From the NCBI GenBank assembly GCA_046330135.1, contig JAXLTI010000004.1, positions 806,001-870,000 on the forward strand: 64,000 nucleotides of DNA, written 5' to 3'. The position numbers were made by a program, and so were the translations under genes. How positions within the stretch are numbered: the stretch's first letter is position 1; each line of letters starts with the position of its first letter. Below are positions 1 through 7,588 of the stretch, in pieces. The notes beneath the pieces were generated by a model. That model searched no databases. It was not told where the DNA came from and saw only the letters and a program-made list of their open reading frames with translations. The stretch comes from CAYYFX01 sp046330135. GTDB lineage: Bacteria; ARS69.

Positions 1-1
1 A

Positions 2-832
2 GGCGGCCCGTACACTTCGGACTTCACGCACGCGGTCGGCTCCACGCCCGTGCCGCCGGGCCTTCCCGTCGCGATCCCGGACAACGACCCGAACGGCGTC
101 ACGAGCACGCTGTTCGTGGCCTCGAGCTTGGTCCTCACCGACGTCAACGTCCGCGTGCAGATCACGCACCCGTTCGTCGGGGACATCAAGATCCAGCTGC
201 GGAGCCCTCAGGGTACGTTGATCCCGCTCCTCGATCGGCCCGGCGTGCCGGCGACGACCAACGGCTGTGCGAGCGACAACATGGACATCACGTTCGACGA
301 CAGCTCGTCGTTCGACCCGGAGAGCTATTGCCCCGCGAGCAACCCTTGGTACGCCGGAACGGCGATGTCCTTCTACGCGCTCACGCCGTTCAACGGACAG
401 AACGCCGCCGGAACCTGGAGCCTGATCGTCTCGGACAACAAGGCCGGGGACGTGGGCAGCCTGGTCAATTGGCAGCTCATCACAACGCCGTTGGCGCTGG
501 ACTGCAACGTCTGCACGGGGGCCACGGCGGCGCCGGTCATCGCGGCGGTTCCGCAGAGCTTCGGTCTGGCGCCGGTCCGTCCGAACCCGTTCGGGTCGTC
601 GGCGGACATCTCGTTCTCGCTCGAGCACGCGGGGCGGGCGAAGGTCGAGGTGATCGACGTGATGGGTCGCCGCGTGAGGACGCTGGTGGATTCGGAGGTG
701 CCCGCGGGCCGCAACGTGGTCTCGTGGGACGGCCGGGACGGCGCGGGTCACGCGGTCGCGGCCGGCGTGTACTTCGTCCGGCTCTCGAGCGGCGGACGCG
801 TGGACATGCAGCGCGTGAGTCGCCTCCGCTAG
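2..832 (+). CDS. Secreted protein with P domain and FlgD/Por-like C-terminal domain (5' end missing)
   Basis: The frame is open to the left edge, so only the last 276 residues are present. The first part (about residues 10-165 of the fragment) reads as a subtilisin/kexin-type P domain: DLKIQLRSPQGT-like strands and the pattern F.GQNAAGTWSLIVSDN followed by W.L. P domains accompany or bind extracellular proteases and other secreted enzymes. The last 85 residues form a FlgD/Por-secretion-type beta-sandwich (VRPNPF, VIDVMGRRVRTL, WDGRDGAGHAVAAGVYFV, final RLR). The protein is therefore probably exported and surface-attached or secreted. The catalytic or main domain lies outside the window, so the overall activity cannot be named. 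A strong hairpin follows the stop codon. Confidence 0.85.
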   Translation, partial: GGPYTSDFTHAVGSTPVPPGLPVAIPDNDPNGVTSTLFVASSLVLTDVNVRVQITHPFVGDIKIQLRSPQGTLIPLLDRPGVPATTNGCASDNMDITFDDSSSFDPESYCPASNPWYAGTAMSFYALTPFNGQNAAGTWSLIVSDNKAGDVGSLVNWQLITTPLALDCNVCTGATAAPVIAAVPQSFGLAPVRPNPFGSSADISFSLEHAGRAKVEVIDVMGRRVRTLVDSEVPAGRNVVSWDGRDGAGHAVAAGVYFVRLSSGGRVDMQRVSRLR

Positions 833-862
833 AGCAGTCGACGAGAGAAGAGATCTCGACGA

Positions 863-892
863 GGCGGGCCGCTCCTCCGGGGGCGGCCCGCC
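863..892 (+). terminator. Strong terminator-like hairpin
   Basis: Ten-base perfect arms GGCGGGCCGC and GCGGCCCGCC enclose a 10-nt loop, 30 nt after the stop codon of the P-domain gene. No long T run follows, only GTCCTTCG, as is common in very GC-rich genomes. Confidence 0.6.
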
Positions 893-915
893 GTCCTTCG
901 TGGCGCGCTCGCGGG

Positions 916-951
916 ATGACGCCCGTCATGTCAGGACATGACGCCCGTCAT
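916..951. promoter_or_regulatory. Tandem dyad element upstream of the cysteine-rich gene
   Basis: Two identical copies of ATGACGCCCGTCAT (916-929 and 938-951) are each an inverted repeat ATGACG-CC-CGTCAT. They lie 22 bp apart, two helical turns, and the bases between complete a third dyad, CATGTC-AG-GACATG (927-940). The element ends 72 bp before the start at 1024, so it is placed like a double operator for that gene. No binding protein can be named. Confidence 0.45.
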
Positions 952-1023
952 TGCGCGGGCGGCGAGGCCCGCGACAGGGTGAAGCCAGGTTCTCCGGGCG
1001 AATCGGAAGACGGAGGGAGATCC

Positions 1024-1521
1024 ATGGCCGGACTCGTTCGCGGTCTCGCAGTGCTGATCGTCACCCTGGCGTCGCCGAGCGCACAGGCGTGGCCCGGCTG
1101 CTCGGTGGACCGGATCCACGCGGTCGTGGCGGAGGACACGGTGACCGTCTTCCACGACGCGGCGGCCTACAACTGCTGCATGGACAGCGTCACGTACTCG
1201 GTGGCTCAAACGTCCGGCCGGATCGAGATCGTCGAGACCGAGAGGCTCACGAACTTCTGCACGTGCCTCTGCTGCTTCGATCTCTCGGTGCAGGTCGAGG
1301 ACGTGGCGCCGGGGACCTACGCGCTCGTCCTCAGCTGGCACGACGACGAAACGGGTCAGGACGAGGTGTGGAGCGAGGAGATCATCGTGCTCGGCGGCGG
1401 CCAGGGACATGCCTTCGTGGCTTCGAGCTCGAGCTCGGGGTGCCTGCCGATGCCGGGCGTGTCCGCGGGCGCCGGCGGGGAGGTCGCGGACTGGGGCTGC
1501 CTGAAGTCCCGCTATCGGTAG
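1024..1521 (+). CDS. Small cysteine-rich secreted protein, unknown function
   Basis: The protein has 165 residues. The ATG at 1024 follows GGAGGGAGATCC, a good ribosome-binding site, and opens a signal peptide (MAGLVRGLAVLIVTLASPSAQA, cleavage expected before WPG). The mature part holds clustered cysteines: one near its start, NCC around residue 43, then CTCLCC around residues 79-84, plus two towards the C-terminus. This suggests disulfides or metal binding. The middle looks like one beta-sandwich (SWHDDETGQDEVWSEEIIV), followed by a serine run and a glycine-rich tail. I recognise no family. It stands alone behind a tandem dyad element, and its last 140 bp overlap the tail of the convergent pseudouridine synthase gene. 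Confidence 0.7.
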   Translation: MAGLVRGLAVLIVTLASPSAQAWPGCSVDRIHAVVAEDTVTVFHDAAAYNCCMDSVTYSVAQTSGRIEIVETERLTNFCTCLCCFDLSVQVEDVAPGTYALVLSWHDDETGQDEVWSEEIIVLGGGQGHAFVASSSSSGCLPMPGVSAGAGGEVADWGCLKSRYR

Positions 1522-2248
1522 CTTCTTCGGGGCGCGCACCGGCGCGGCGGGCGCGCCGCGGGGACGGCACGGGAGTCCAGGCCGACGGCCACTCCGCGGG
1601 ATAGGGAGCCTCGATCCCCACCGTCTCCTTCCGCACGGGGTGCTCGAGCGTCAGCCGGCGGTGATGGAGAGCGATCCGCCCGGAGGTGGCGCGGCGGCTT
1701 CCGTAGCGGCCGTCGCCGGCGACGGGGCAGCCCATCGCGGCGAGCTGCGCGCGGATCTGGTGATAGCGCCCGGTCTCCAGGCGGACCTCCACGAGCGTGA
1801 GGCCCTCGTCATGCCGCAAGGCGCGATACTCCAGCCGCGCCAGCCGCGCGCCGGTCGAGCCGGCCGGCACCACTTTCGCAGCGTGGCTGCCGTGCACGAG
1901 CCAATGCTCCAGCACGCCGTTCTCCTCGGGCGGCACTCCCTCGAGGAGCGCGTGGTAGATCTTCTCGACGCGTCGCGACCGCATCTCCTCGTTCAGCCGC
2001 GAGAGCGCCTTGCTGGTGCGCGCGAAGAGCACCACGCCCGAGACCTCGCGGTCGAGGCGATGCACGGCGTGCAGGAACACGGCGCCGGGCTTCTCCTTCA
2101 CGCGGCGCACCCATTCCTTCGCGCGCGTCTCGACGCTGTCCTCCACCGTGTCCGACGGCTGCGTGAGGACGCCCGACGGCTTGTTCACCGCGAGGAGATG
2201 GTTGTCCTCGAACAGAACCTCGAGATCCTCGCTCACGCGACGCTCCAT
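1382..2248 (-). CDS. RluA-family rRNA/tRNA pseudouridine synthase
   Basis: This enzyme isomerises specific uridines in rRNA or tRNA. The ATG at 2248 (MERRVSEDLEVLFEDNHLLA) was chosen because the family fold begins at VLFEDNHLLAVNKPSG; the open frame upstream lies inside the neighbouring methyltransferase gene. The catalytic motif HRLDREVSGVVLFA is present, with the active-site Asp near residue 66, followed by RYHQIRAQLA. The usual family length is reached at EAPYPAEWP, about residue 225. Another 60 or so low-complexity Arg/Pro/Ser residues follow, ending inside the opposite-strand cysteine-rich gene. The tail may be real read-through or a lost stop codon. The start overlaps the end of the methyltransferase gene by 16 nt, so the two are probably co-transcribed and translationally coupled. 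The exact target base is unknown. Confidence 0.85.
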   Translation of the reverse strand: MERRVSEDLEVLFEDNHLLAVNKPSGVLTQPSDTVEDSVETRAKEWVRRVKEKPGAVFLHAVHRLDREVSGVVLFARTSKALSRLNEEMRSRRVEKIYHALLEGVPPEENGVLEHWLVHGSHAAKVVPAGSTGARLARLEYRALRHDEGLTLVEVRLETGRYHQIRAQLAAMGCPVAGDGRYGSRRATSGRIALHHRRLTLEHPVRKETVGIEAPYPAEWPSAWTPVPSPRRARRAGARPEEATDSGTSGSPSPRPPRRRPRTRPASAGTPSSSSKPRRHVPGRRRAR

Positions 2249-3291
2249 CGTGCCCACGCACCGCTCGGCAGCGCCATCACGCCGTCCTCGCCGCCGCCGA
2301 GGAGCATCTCGCCGCACTCCACCCGGCCCGCCCGCTCGGACATCGTCTGCGCCACGAGGTTCGCGAGTACGATCGGCGTGTAGCCGGGCGTGTGGCTGGT
2401 GAGGAGGAAGAGCGCGGGGTCGTCCGCGAGGAGGCGCGCGCACAAGTCGAGCGTGGCGCGGAGGCCCTCGTCGATCTTGTAGACCTCGCCCTTCGCGCCG
2501 CGCCCGAACGTGGGCGGATCGAGGACGACGGCGTGATAGCGGTGGCCGCGCCGCTCCTCGCGCTTCAGGAACTTCACGGCGTCATCCACGATCCAGCGCA
2601 CCTTCGCCTCCGCGAGGCCGCTCAGCTCCGCGTTCTCTCTCGCCCACGTGACCATGCCCTTCGACGCATCCAAGTGACACACTTCCGCACCCGCGCGGGC
2701 CGCCGCGAGCGTGGCGCCTCCGGAATACGCGAAGAGATTCAACAGGGACACGCTCGTTCCGCCGTCGCCATCACCGCGGCCGTCCCCGCCAGCACCACGA
2801 TCACTGCCGCCCCGACCGCCGCTGCCGCCCTGGCCGCCGCTGCCGCCCTGACCGCCGCCATCGCTACCGCCGCCGCGACGCTGCTTCGCCTCTCGGAGCT
2901 TCTCCTCGATCCACCGCCACTGCGCGCGCTGCTCCGGGAAGAGGCCGAGGTGGCCGAAGTCCGTGCGCGAGATCCGGAAGCGCAGCGCGTCGATCTCCAC
3001 GATCCATCGCTCGGGGATGTTGTCGCGGACGGTCCAACCCGCGTCGTCGTCGCGCGCGAAGGACGCGTGCGCCGCGCGCCACACGGCCTCGTCGAGGCGC
3101 GGGCGCCACGCGGCCTGCGCGCACGGCCGCGCCAGCACCCACGGGCCGAAGCGCTCGAGCTTGCGGCCGTCGCCGGAGTCGAGCAGCTCGTAGCCGCTCG
3201 CCGCGTCCGCGAGACCCTTCCCGGGGCGACCCGGGTCCGCAGGCTTCGTCATGGCCGAGGGCGGCCCGCGAGCTTCGTCATGGCCGGGCAT
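2233..3291 (-). CDS. Class I SAM-dependent methyltransferase (RlmI/RlmK-like, Methyltrans_SAM family)
   Basis: The N-terminal motif YELLDSGDGRKLERFG and a Rossmann methyltransferase core mark a relative of the 23S rRNA cytosine methyltransferases. The core shows NLFAYSGGATLAAARAG (SAM loop), CHLDASKGMVTWARENAELS and VVLDPPTFGRG (catalytic DPP). The length, 352 residues, is usual except for an inserted run of about 40 Gly/Ser/Asp/Arg residues (roughly 138-178) between the substrate-binding region and the SAM core. I took the start at 3291, which has GAAGG just upstream and overlaps the ATP-grasp stop by 14 nt. An alternative ATG at 3252 (MTKPADPG) would remove 13 residues. The gene lies in a minus-strand series with the pseudouridine synthase, consistent with an RNA-modification pair. 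Confidence 0.85.
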   Translation of the reverse strand: MPGHDEARGPPSAMTKPADPGRPGKGLADAASGYELLDSGDGRKLERFGPWVLARPCAQAAWRPRLDEAVWRAAHASFARDDDAGWTVRDNIPERWIVEIDALRFRISRTDFGHLGLFPEQRAQWRWIEEKLREAKQRRGGGSDGGGQGGSGGQGGSGGRGGSDRGAGGDGRGDGDGGTSVSLLNLFAYSGGATLAAARAGAEVCHLDASKGMVTWARENAELSGLAEAKVRWIVDDAVKFLKREERRGHRYHAVVLDPPTFGRGAKGEVYKIDEGLRATLDLCARLLADDPALFLLTSHTPGYTPIVLANLVAQTMSERAGRVECGEMLLGGGEDGVMALPSGAWARWSVA

Positions 3292-4501
3292 GCGCCTTCA
3301 CGGTGCGCCCCAGGAGATCCATCATCTCGCGGAGCCGGTCGTAGCTCGGGTGGCGAAGGCGGAACCAGGTGTTCACGAGCCAGCCGCGCTCGAGCGGCTG
3401 CGTGGGCGTGCCGGGACTTGGCACCGAAGACTCGTAGATCCACTCGCCCACCTCGCGAAGCGCGGCCTCGAGGCCCTCGTGACCCAGGTAACGTCCGTCG
3501 CCGGTGGGGCGAATCTGGATGGAGCCCGCGGCGAACCGCCGGCTCGGCGCCTGCGTGACGCGGCCGTGCACCACCGCGGAGGCCCACTCGCGGAAGACGT
3601 CGAACTCGTTCGCTGCGCAGTACATGTCCCAGATCCGCTCCCCCGCCGGGCGCGCGCCGATCTCGGAGAAGAACAGCCCCTTCGTTCCGAAGAACCATTC
3701 CATGTGCGTGGCGGTGCGCGAGAGCCCCAGCAACCGGTTCACCTCGCGCCCGACGTCCTCGAGCTCGCGGTAGCCGGGCGCATCCATGCGATTCGTGACC
3801 GCGATCTGCGGCGACACGGTTCGGCTCACCGTGGCTTCGAGGCACCCGGGATAGTAGTGGGAGATGAACTCGTGGCCGACGTCCTCGTCCAGCATGATCG
3901 TGTCGTAGAAGCCCTCGTGCCCGTCCACGAACTCTTCCACGGCCACCGACCGCCCGTGCTGGAGCGCCAGCTTCGGGAGCAGCTCGTCGAGACCGGCGGC
4001 GGATTCCACGCGGTGCGTGTGCAGGGAGCCGAAGCCGGCGCGCGGCTTCACGATGATCGGGAACCCGCTCCGCTCCGCGAACTCGCGGATCTCCCCCTCG
4101 GAGGACGCGGCGCGCGACGCGGCGCAGGCGACTCCGTTCGCGCGCAGGAACTCCTTCATCGCGGTCTTGTCGCGGCAGAGCGTGGCCGTCCGGACCGAGA
4201 CGCCGGGCAGCCCGAGCGCTTCCCGCAGGTGCGCCGCCGGGACCACGAGCGGCTCGTCGGTCATCTCCACGCGGTCGATCGCGTGCGTGCGGGCGATCTC
4301 CCGTGCGGCGGCGAGGGTCTCGTGGGGATCGAAGAGGCTTCGCACCGAGACGTATTCGTCGAGCTGCGCACGCAGCGGCGGCGCCAAGGCGTGGCGCGGC
4401 GCGTGACCGAGACCCGTGACGCGGGCTCCGACCTCCTTCAGGCCGCGCACGAACTCCCGGTAGTAGGGCTGGCTCTCGGGCGAGAGGAAGAGGACGTGCA
4501 T
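3278..4501 (-). CDS. ATP-grasp domain carboxylate-amine ligase-like protein
   Basis: The protein has 407 residues. It begins with a pre-ATP-grasp Rossmann-like domain (MHVLFLSPESQPYYREFVRG) and continues into an ATP-grasp fold. Visible elements are DKTAMKEFLRANGV, FPIIVKPRAGFGS (nucleotide-binding Lys), VEEFVDG and the metal-binding stretch FFSEIGARPAGERIWDMYC. Family members join a carboxylate to an amine or thiol through an acyl phosphate, but sequence alone does not give the substrates. It follows the glutamine amidotransferase gene by 136 bp on the same strand, so the two could work in one pathway in which the amidotransferase supplies or removes an amino group. That is an inference. The stop overlaps the start of the methyltransferase gene. 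Confidence 0.85.
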   Translation of the reverse strand: MHVLFLSPESQPYYREFVRGLKEVGARVTGLGHAPRHALAPPLRAQLDEYVSVRSLFDPHETLAAAREIARTHAIDRVEMTDEPLVVPAAHLREALGLPGVSVRTATLCRDKTAMKEFLRANGVACAASRAASSEGEIREFAERSGFPIIVKPRAGFGSLHTHRVESAAGLDELLPKLALQHGRSVAVEEFVDGHEGFYDTIMLDEDVGHEFISHYYPGCLEATVSRTVSPQIAVTNRMDAPGYRELEDVGREVNRLLGLSRTATHMEWFFGTKGLFFSEIGARPAGERIWDMYCAANEFDVFREWASAVVHGRVTQAPSRRFAAGSIQIRPTGDGRYLGHEGLEAALREVGEWIYESSVPSPGTPTQPLERGWLVNTWFRLRHPSYDRLREMMDLLGRTVKAHARP

Positions 4502-4637
4502 GGCGGGTCTCGGCGGCTTCCGGGAATCGGGAGGTTGCGGCGGTGGAGACTAGCAGAGCGGTGGCGCGGCCGAGAAGGCGTCCTGCGGTGTCGGCGGCGC
4601 GATCCCGGGCCTCCGCCGCGGCGGCGCGACCTCGTGG

Positions 4638-5474
4638 TCACCTCGAGCCGTCGGCCGCGACCCACAGCCCGAGCGGCTGCCGCACGACTCGCCCCGGCTC
4701 CGCCACGAGCAGCATCGACTCCTCCACGGCCCGCCAGTGCTCGCCCACGGAGTCCAGCGGCTCGGAGGCGAGGATCACGCCGTCCGCGGGCCACGCCTCG
4801 CACGCTCCGCCGACGTCGCGCAGCGCGTGGATGTCCGAGCTGTGATAGAGCGTGGGCGAGGGCCCGTGCGACGCGTAGCGCAGCGCGAAGATGCGCGCGC
4901 CGTCGGTGGCGGCGATCGTCATCACGAGCGGATCCTCGATCCGGTGCTCGTGGCGCAGCTCCTCCAGGAACCCCACCATCCTCTGCAGCGCGCGTGGCGC
5001 GTTCTCGGAGAGGCCGAGCGTGATCGCGAGGAGGAACATGCGCTCCGAGTCCGTGGTGCCCTCGAGCGTGGGGTAGAGGTCGGGGGCGATGGCGAAGTCC
5101 ATGCGCCGCCGGAGGACGTCGTAGCCGGGGACGATTCCGTTGTGCTGGAAGAGCCAGTTCCCGCGACGGAACGGATGGCAGTTCCCCAGCTGCACGGGCG
5201 TGCCGGTGGCGGAGCGGACGTGCGCGAAGAACAGGCGGCAGCGAATCTGCTCCGCGAGGTTGCGGAAGTTCGGGTCGTTCCACGCGGGGACGATCGCGCG
5301 GAACACGCCGGGCTTCTCCCGCTCGCCGTACCAGCCGATGCCGAAGCCGTCCGCGTTCATCGGGTGCGTGGACGCGTGCGCGTTGCGGCTCTGCGCGAGG
5401 AGCGAGTTCTCCGGGCGGACGAGGAAGGAGTCCATCCAGAGGGGCGAGCCGACGTACGCGATCCAGCGGCACAT
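4638..5474 (-). CDS. Class II glutamine amidotransferase (YafJ/EgtC-like)
   Basis: The start was set at 5474 so that the protein reads MCRWIAYVG. The catalytic Cys must be residue 2, exposed after Met removal, and the longer frame would bury it. Other family motifs are STHPMNADGFGIGWYG, FFAHVRSATG and CHPFRRGNWLFQHNG (oxyanion Asn-Gly). The length, 278 residues, fits YafJ- and EgtC-type hydrolases, which cleave gamma-glutamyl amides. No ergothioneine genes (egtB, egtD) lie nearby, so an EgtC role is not supported by context. The gene precedes the ATP-grasp gene on the same strand. Confidence 0.88.
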   Translation of the reverse strand: MCRWIAYVGSPLWMDSFLVRPENSLLAQSRNAHASTHPMNADGFGIGWYGEREKPGVFRAIVPAWNDPNFRNLAEQIRCRLFFAHVRSATGTPVQLGNCHPFRRGNWLFQHNGIVPGYDVLRRRMDFAIAPDLYPTLEGTTDSERMFLLAITLGLSENAPRALQRMVGFLEELRHEHRIEDPLVMTIAATDGARIFALRYASHGPSPTLYHSSDIHALRDVGGACEAWPADGVILASEPLDSVGEHWRAVEESMLLVAEPGRVVRQPLGLWVAADGSR

Positions 5475-5617
5475 GAGCGCTCCCTCCGAGTCGCGCAAGG
5501 TACCCGAGCGATGCGGCGCCGGCTACTTCGTCGGGCCGATCGCACCCTCACGGGGGTGCCCATCGCTCCCCGGCATTATCGGGAGAGGTGCCTAGGCTCT
5601 GGAGGAACGCCTCGTCG

Positions 5618-6631
5618 TCACCGGTACAGCGCCTTGATCTGTCCCCAGGAGTGCGGCTCGACCGCCGACACGCCACCCAGCGTCTCGATCTGATGCTGGA
5701 ATGCGGTCATGTCGAGCCCGGCGATCGCGTCGAGCTGCAGCCTCTGGCGCTCGGTCGCGACGACGCTCGCGAGCGCGGGGCTCCCGTGCGCCGCGAAGGA
5801 GTCCAAGATGGCGTTGAGGTCGTCTTGCATCTGCGTGGTGACGGTGGCGCCGCCTCCGCCGCCGTCCACGAGCGCCTGGATGGCGGTGACCCAAGCATCG
5901 CGGGCGCCGACGGCACGGACGAAGAGGCTCGGGTCCGCAGCCGTCGCGCGGACCATGTCGGGGGAGTACTGCTTGTACAGATGGGCGTAATACTGCCCTT
6001 CCGGGGTCGTGGACAGGATCTCGTCGCGATAGCGAGCCAAGGTCGTGCCGCCGCCGGGGCCCCGCTCTCCCAGCAAGCACAGGGAGGGGTAACCGTCGGT
6101 GACGTACTGCTCGAGCACGCACAGGAAGGTCGCCCAGCAGGAGTCTGCCGACGTGCTCCGTCCCCCGACCTCTTGCAGGAGCACCGGCGTGACCGCGGAG
6201 GGCAACCCGATCTCGAGACTTTGCGGCAGGACGAGATAAGTGAGGCCCTTGCCGAGCAACCAGCCGGAGTAGAGGTTGAAGGTCGGCGCGCTGGCGAACG
6301 TCAGCGGGTAGCTCGCCGCGGTCTGACTCCCCTCGAAGCCCACGGAGCCCATGTTCGTCGTCATGCTGTACGCCATCCACGACACTTGTCCGTAGCTGCC
6401 GGTCGGCTCCGAGAGAACGAGCGGGAGCTCGAAGGTGGGCGACGTCGTGAAGAAGACGGACTGGCCGAGCGACGGCAGGTAGCTCGCCGCGAGATCGTAC
6501 CGCACGGTCGGGAAGGCGCCGCCCTCGGTGGCGGCCCGAACCCGCGCGGCCGGCGCGCCTTGGCAGGGCTCGCCCGGCGCGGCGAGCAGGAGAGCGCCGG
6601 CCAGCCACGCGCCCGAGAGCCTCGACATCAT
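5618..6631 (-). CDS. Exported protein with CFI-box-like C-terminal region, unknown function
   Basis: The protein has 337 residues. The ATG pair at 6631 follows GGAGGAAGG at good spacing and opens a signal peptide (MMSRLSGAWLAGALLLAAP, cleavage near GAPA). The centre contains repeated beta-rich, aromatic stretches and a cluster of three cysteines (SADSCWATFLCV, then LCLLGE). The following helical part (LARYRDEILSTTPEGQYYAH, LYKQYSPDMV, ADPSLFVRAV) resembles the helical end of CFI-box-CTERM proteins, in which a cysteine motif is followed by RFRDEVLLxTPxGR and YYxxSP. The canonical CFI triplet is not obvious. It has its own strong ribosome-binding site and a 255-bp gap from the anti-sigma gene, so it is probably a separate transcript. 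Confidence 0.75.
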   Translation of the reverse strand: MMSRLSGAWLAGALLLAAPGEPCQGAPAARVRAATEGGAFPTVRYDLAASYLPSLGQSVFFTTSPTFELPLVLSEPTGSYGQVSWMAYSMTTNMGSVGFEGSQTAASYPLTFASAPTFNLYSGWLLGKGLTYLVLPQSLEIGLPSAVTPVLLQEVGGRSTSADSCWATFLCVLEQYVTDGYPSLCLLGERGPGGGTTLARYRDEILSTTPEGQYYAHLYKQYSPDMVRATAADPSLFVRAVGARDAWVTAIQALVDGGGGGATVTTQMQDDLNAILDSFAAHGSPALASVVATERQRLQLDAIAGLDMTAFQHQIETLGGVSAVEPHSWGQIKALYR

Positions 6632-6886
6632 CGGCCTTCCTCCGTGGAATGAGGGAACCCCTGCCGCGCCTCGGTCGCGCCGGCGTCCTGAAGAATCGGT
6701 GCGCTTCGTCCCGGAGCCGCGAGCCCGAGGGCCGACAGAACGACGGGGACCGAAGCACGGACAGGGTTCGGAAAACCTGGAGTGGGCTTCCCTTCGAAAG
6801 GAGAAGACCCGACGCATGCGAAGAAATCACAGCGCACGCGGTATTTTCTTCGGCGGCGCGGCGCGTCCCGGAGTTGCGCCGTGCGG

Positions 6887-7588
6887 TCAGGGGAGACGCA
6901 GCTCGGACGGCGCGGACTCCGCGATCGAGTCGCCGCCGTGCAGCGCCACGACCTTCCACAGCGCCGGCGCGCCCGCGGCTGCGGACGGGGGAAGATCCGC
7001 GTGCGAGAGCAGGATGCGCGGCTCCGTCACCGGATGGAGGCGTGCGATCTCCTCGAGGCTCGGCCCATAGAGGCGCACCTCGTAGGCGTCGGCACCCGGG
7101 ACCGGGGACCACGAGAGCTGCACGCCGGACGGTCCCGCCGCCGAGCGGAGCGTGAGCGGAGATGCCGCGCCCGGGGCCGCGTGCTCGGCGGACCCACGGA
7201 GCAAGAACGGCGCTTCCTGCCGCGATCGGCGACCCTGCAGCGACACGACCACGACCCCTATCGCGATCGCGGCGGCCGCCCACGCGAGCCCGCCTCGGGA
7301 AAGGCGCCATCCGGCAAGCCATCGAGGAAAGGCGGCGGGGGCGCTCTCCCGGCGACCCCCCTCGAGCGCGAGCTCGCGCTTCAGCGCCGCGTCCAGCCGC
7401 GACTCCGCGTCCCGAAGGACGTGGGGGGGGATGTCGCGAGGCGGCTCGGTGAATTCCAGGAACGTCAGCACGCGCGCCCGACAGCGGGGGCAATCATCCA
7501 GGTGCCGGCGGCGCGGATCCGCGGAGGAGAGGCGCAGCAGCGCTTCGAGATCCTCCAGGCCGGGGCAGGGCTCCTTCTCCATCGTCAT
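6887..7588 (-). CDS. Zinc-finger membrane anti-sigma factor
   Basis: The protein has 233 residues. The cytoplasmic N-terminus carries H-x3-C-x2-C (HLDDCPRC, about residues 29-36), the zinc anti-sigma signature that clamps ECF sigma factors. One membrane helix follows (GGLAWAAAAIAIGVVVVSLQG, about residues 100-120), then a periplasmic region with a fibronectin-III-like fold (GVQLSWSPVPGADAYEVRLYG ending in SELRLP). The ATG at 7588 overlaps the sigma-factor stop as ATGA, so the pair is translationally coupled. Known relatives release their sigma factor after regulated proteolysis or a conformational change. The adjacent exported CHAT protease is a candidate first protease (inference). Confidence 0.9.
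   Translation of the reverse strand: MTMEKEPCPGLEDLEALLRLSSADPRRRHLDDCPRCRARVLTFLEFTEPPRDIPPHVLRDAESRLDAALKRELALEGGRRESAPAAFPRWLAGWRLSRGGLAWAAAAIAIGVVVVSLQGRRSRQEAPFLLRGSAEHAAPGAASPLTLRSAAGPSGVQLSWSPVPGADAYEVRLYGPSLEEIARLHPVTEPRILLSHADLPPSAAAGAPALWKVVALHGGDSIAESAPSELRLP

Noticed and set aside
2392..5023. Long plus-strand open frames over the methyltransferase, ATP-grasp and amidotransferase genes
   Set aside because: The minus-strand products carry complete family motifs; the plus-strand products have none.
5542..5559. GCACCC/GGGTGC hairpin between the exported CFI-box-like gene and the amidotransferase gene
   Set aside because: Six-base stem, no T tract and ordinary spacing; too weak to call as a terminator.
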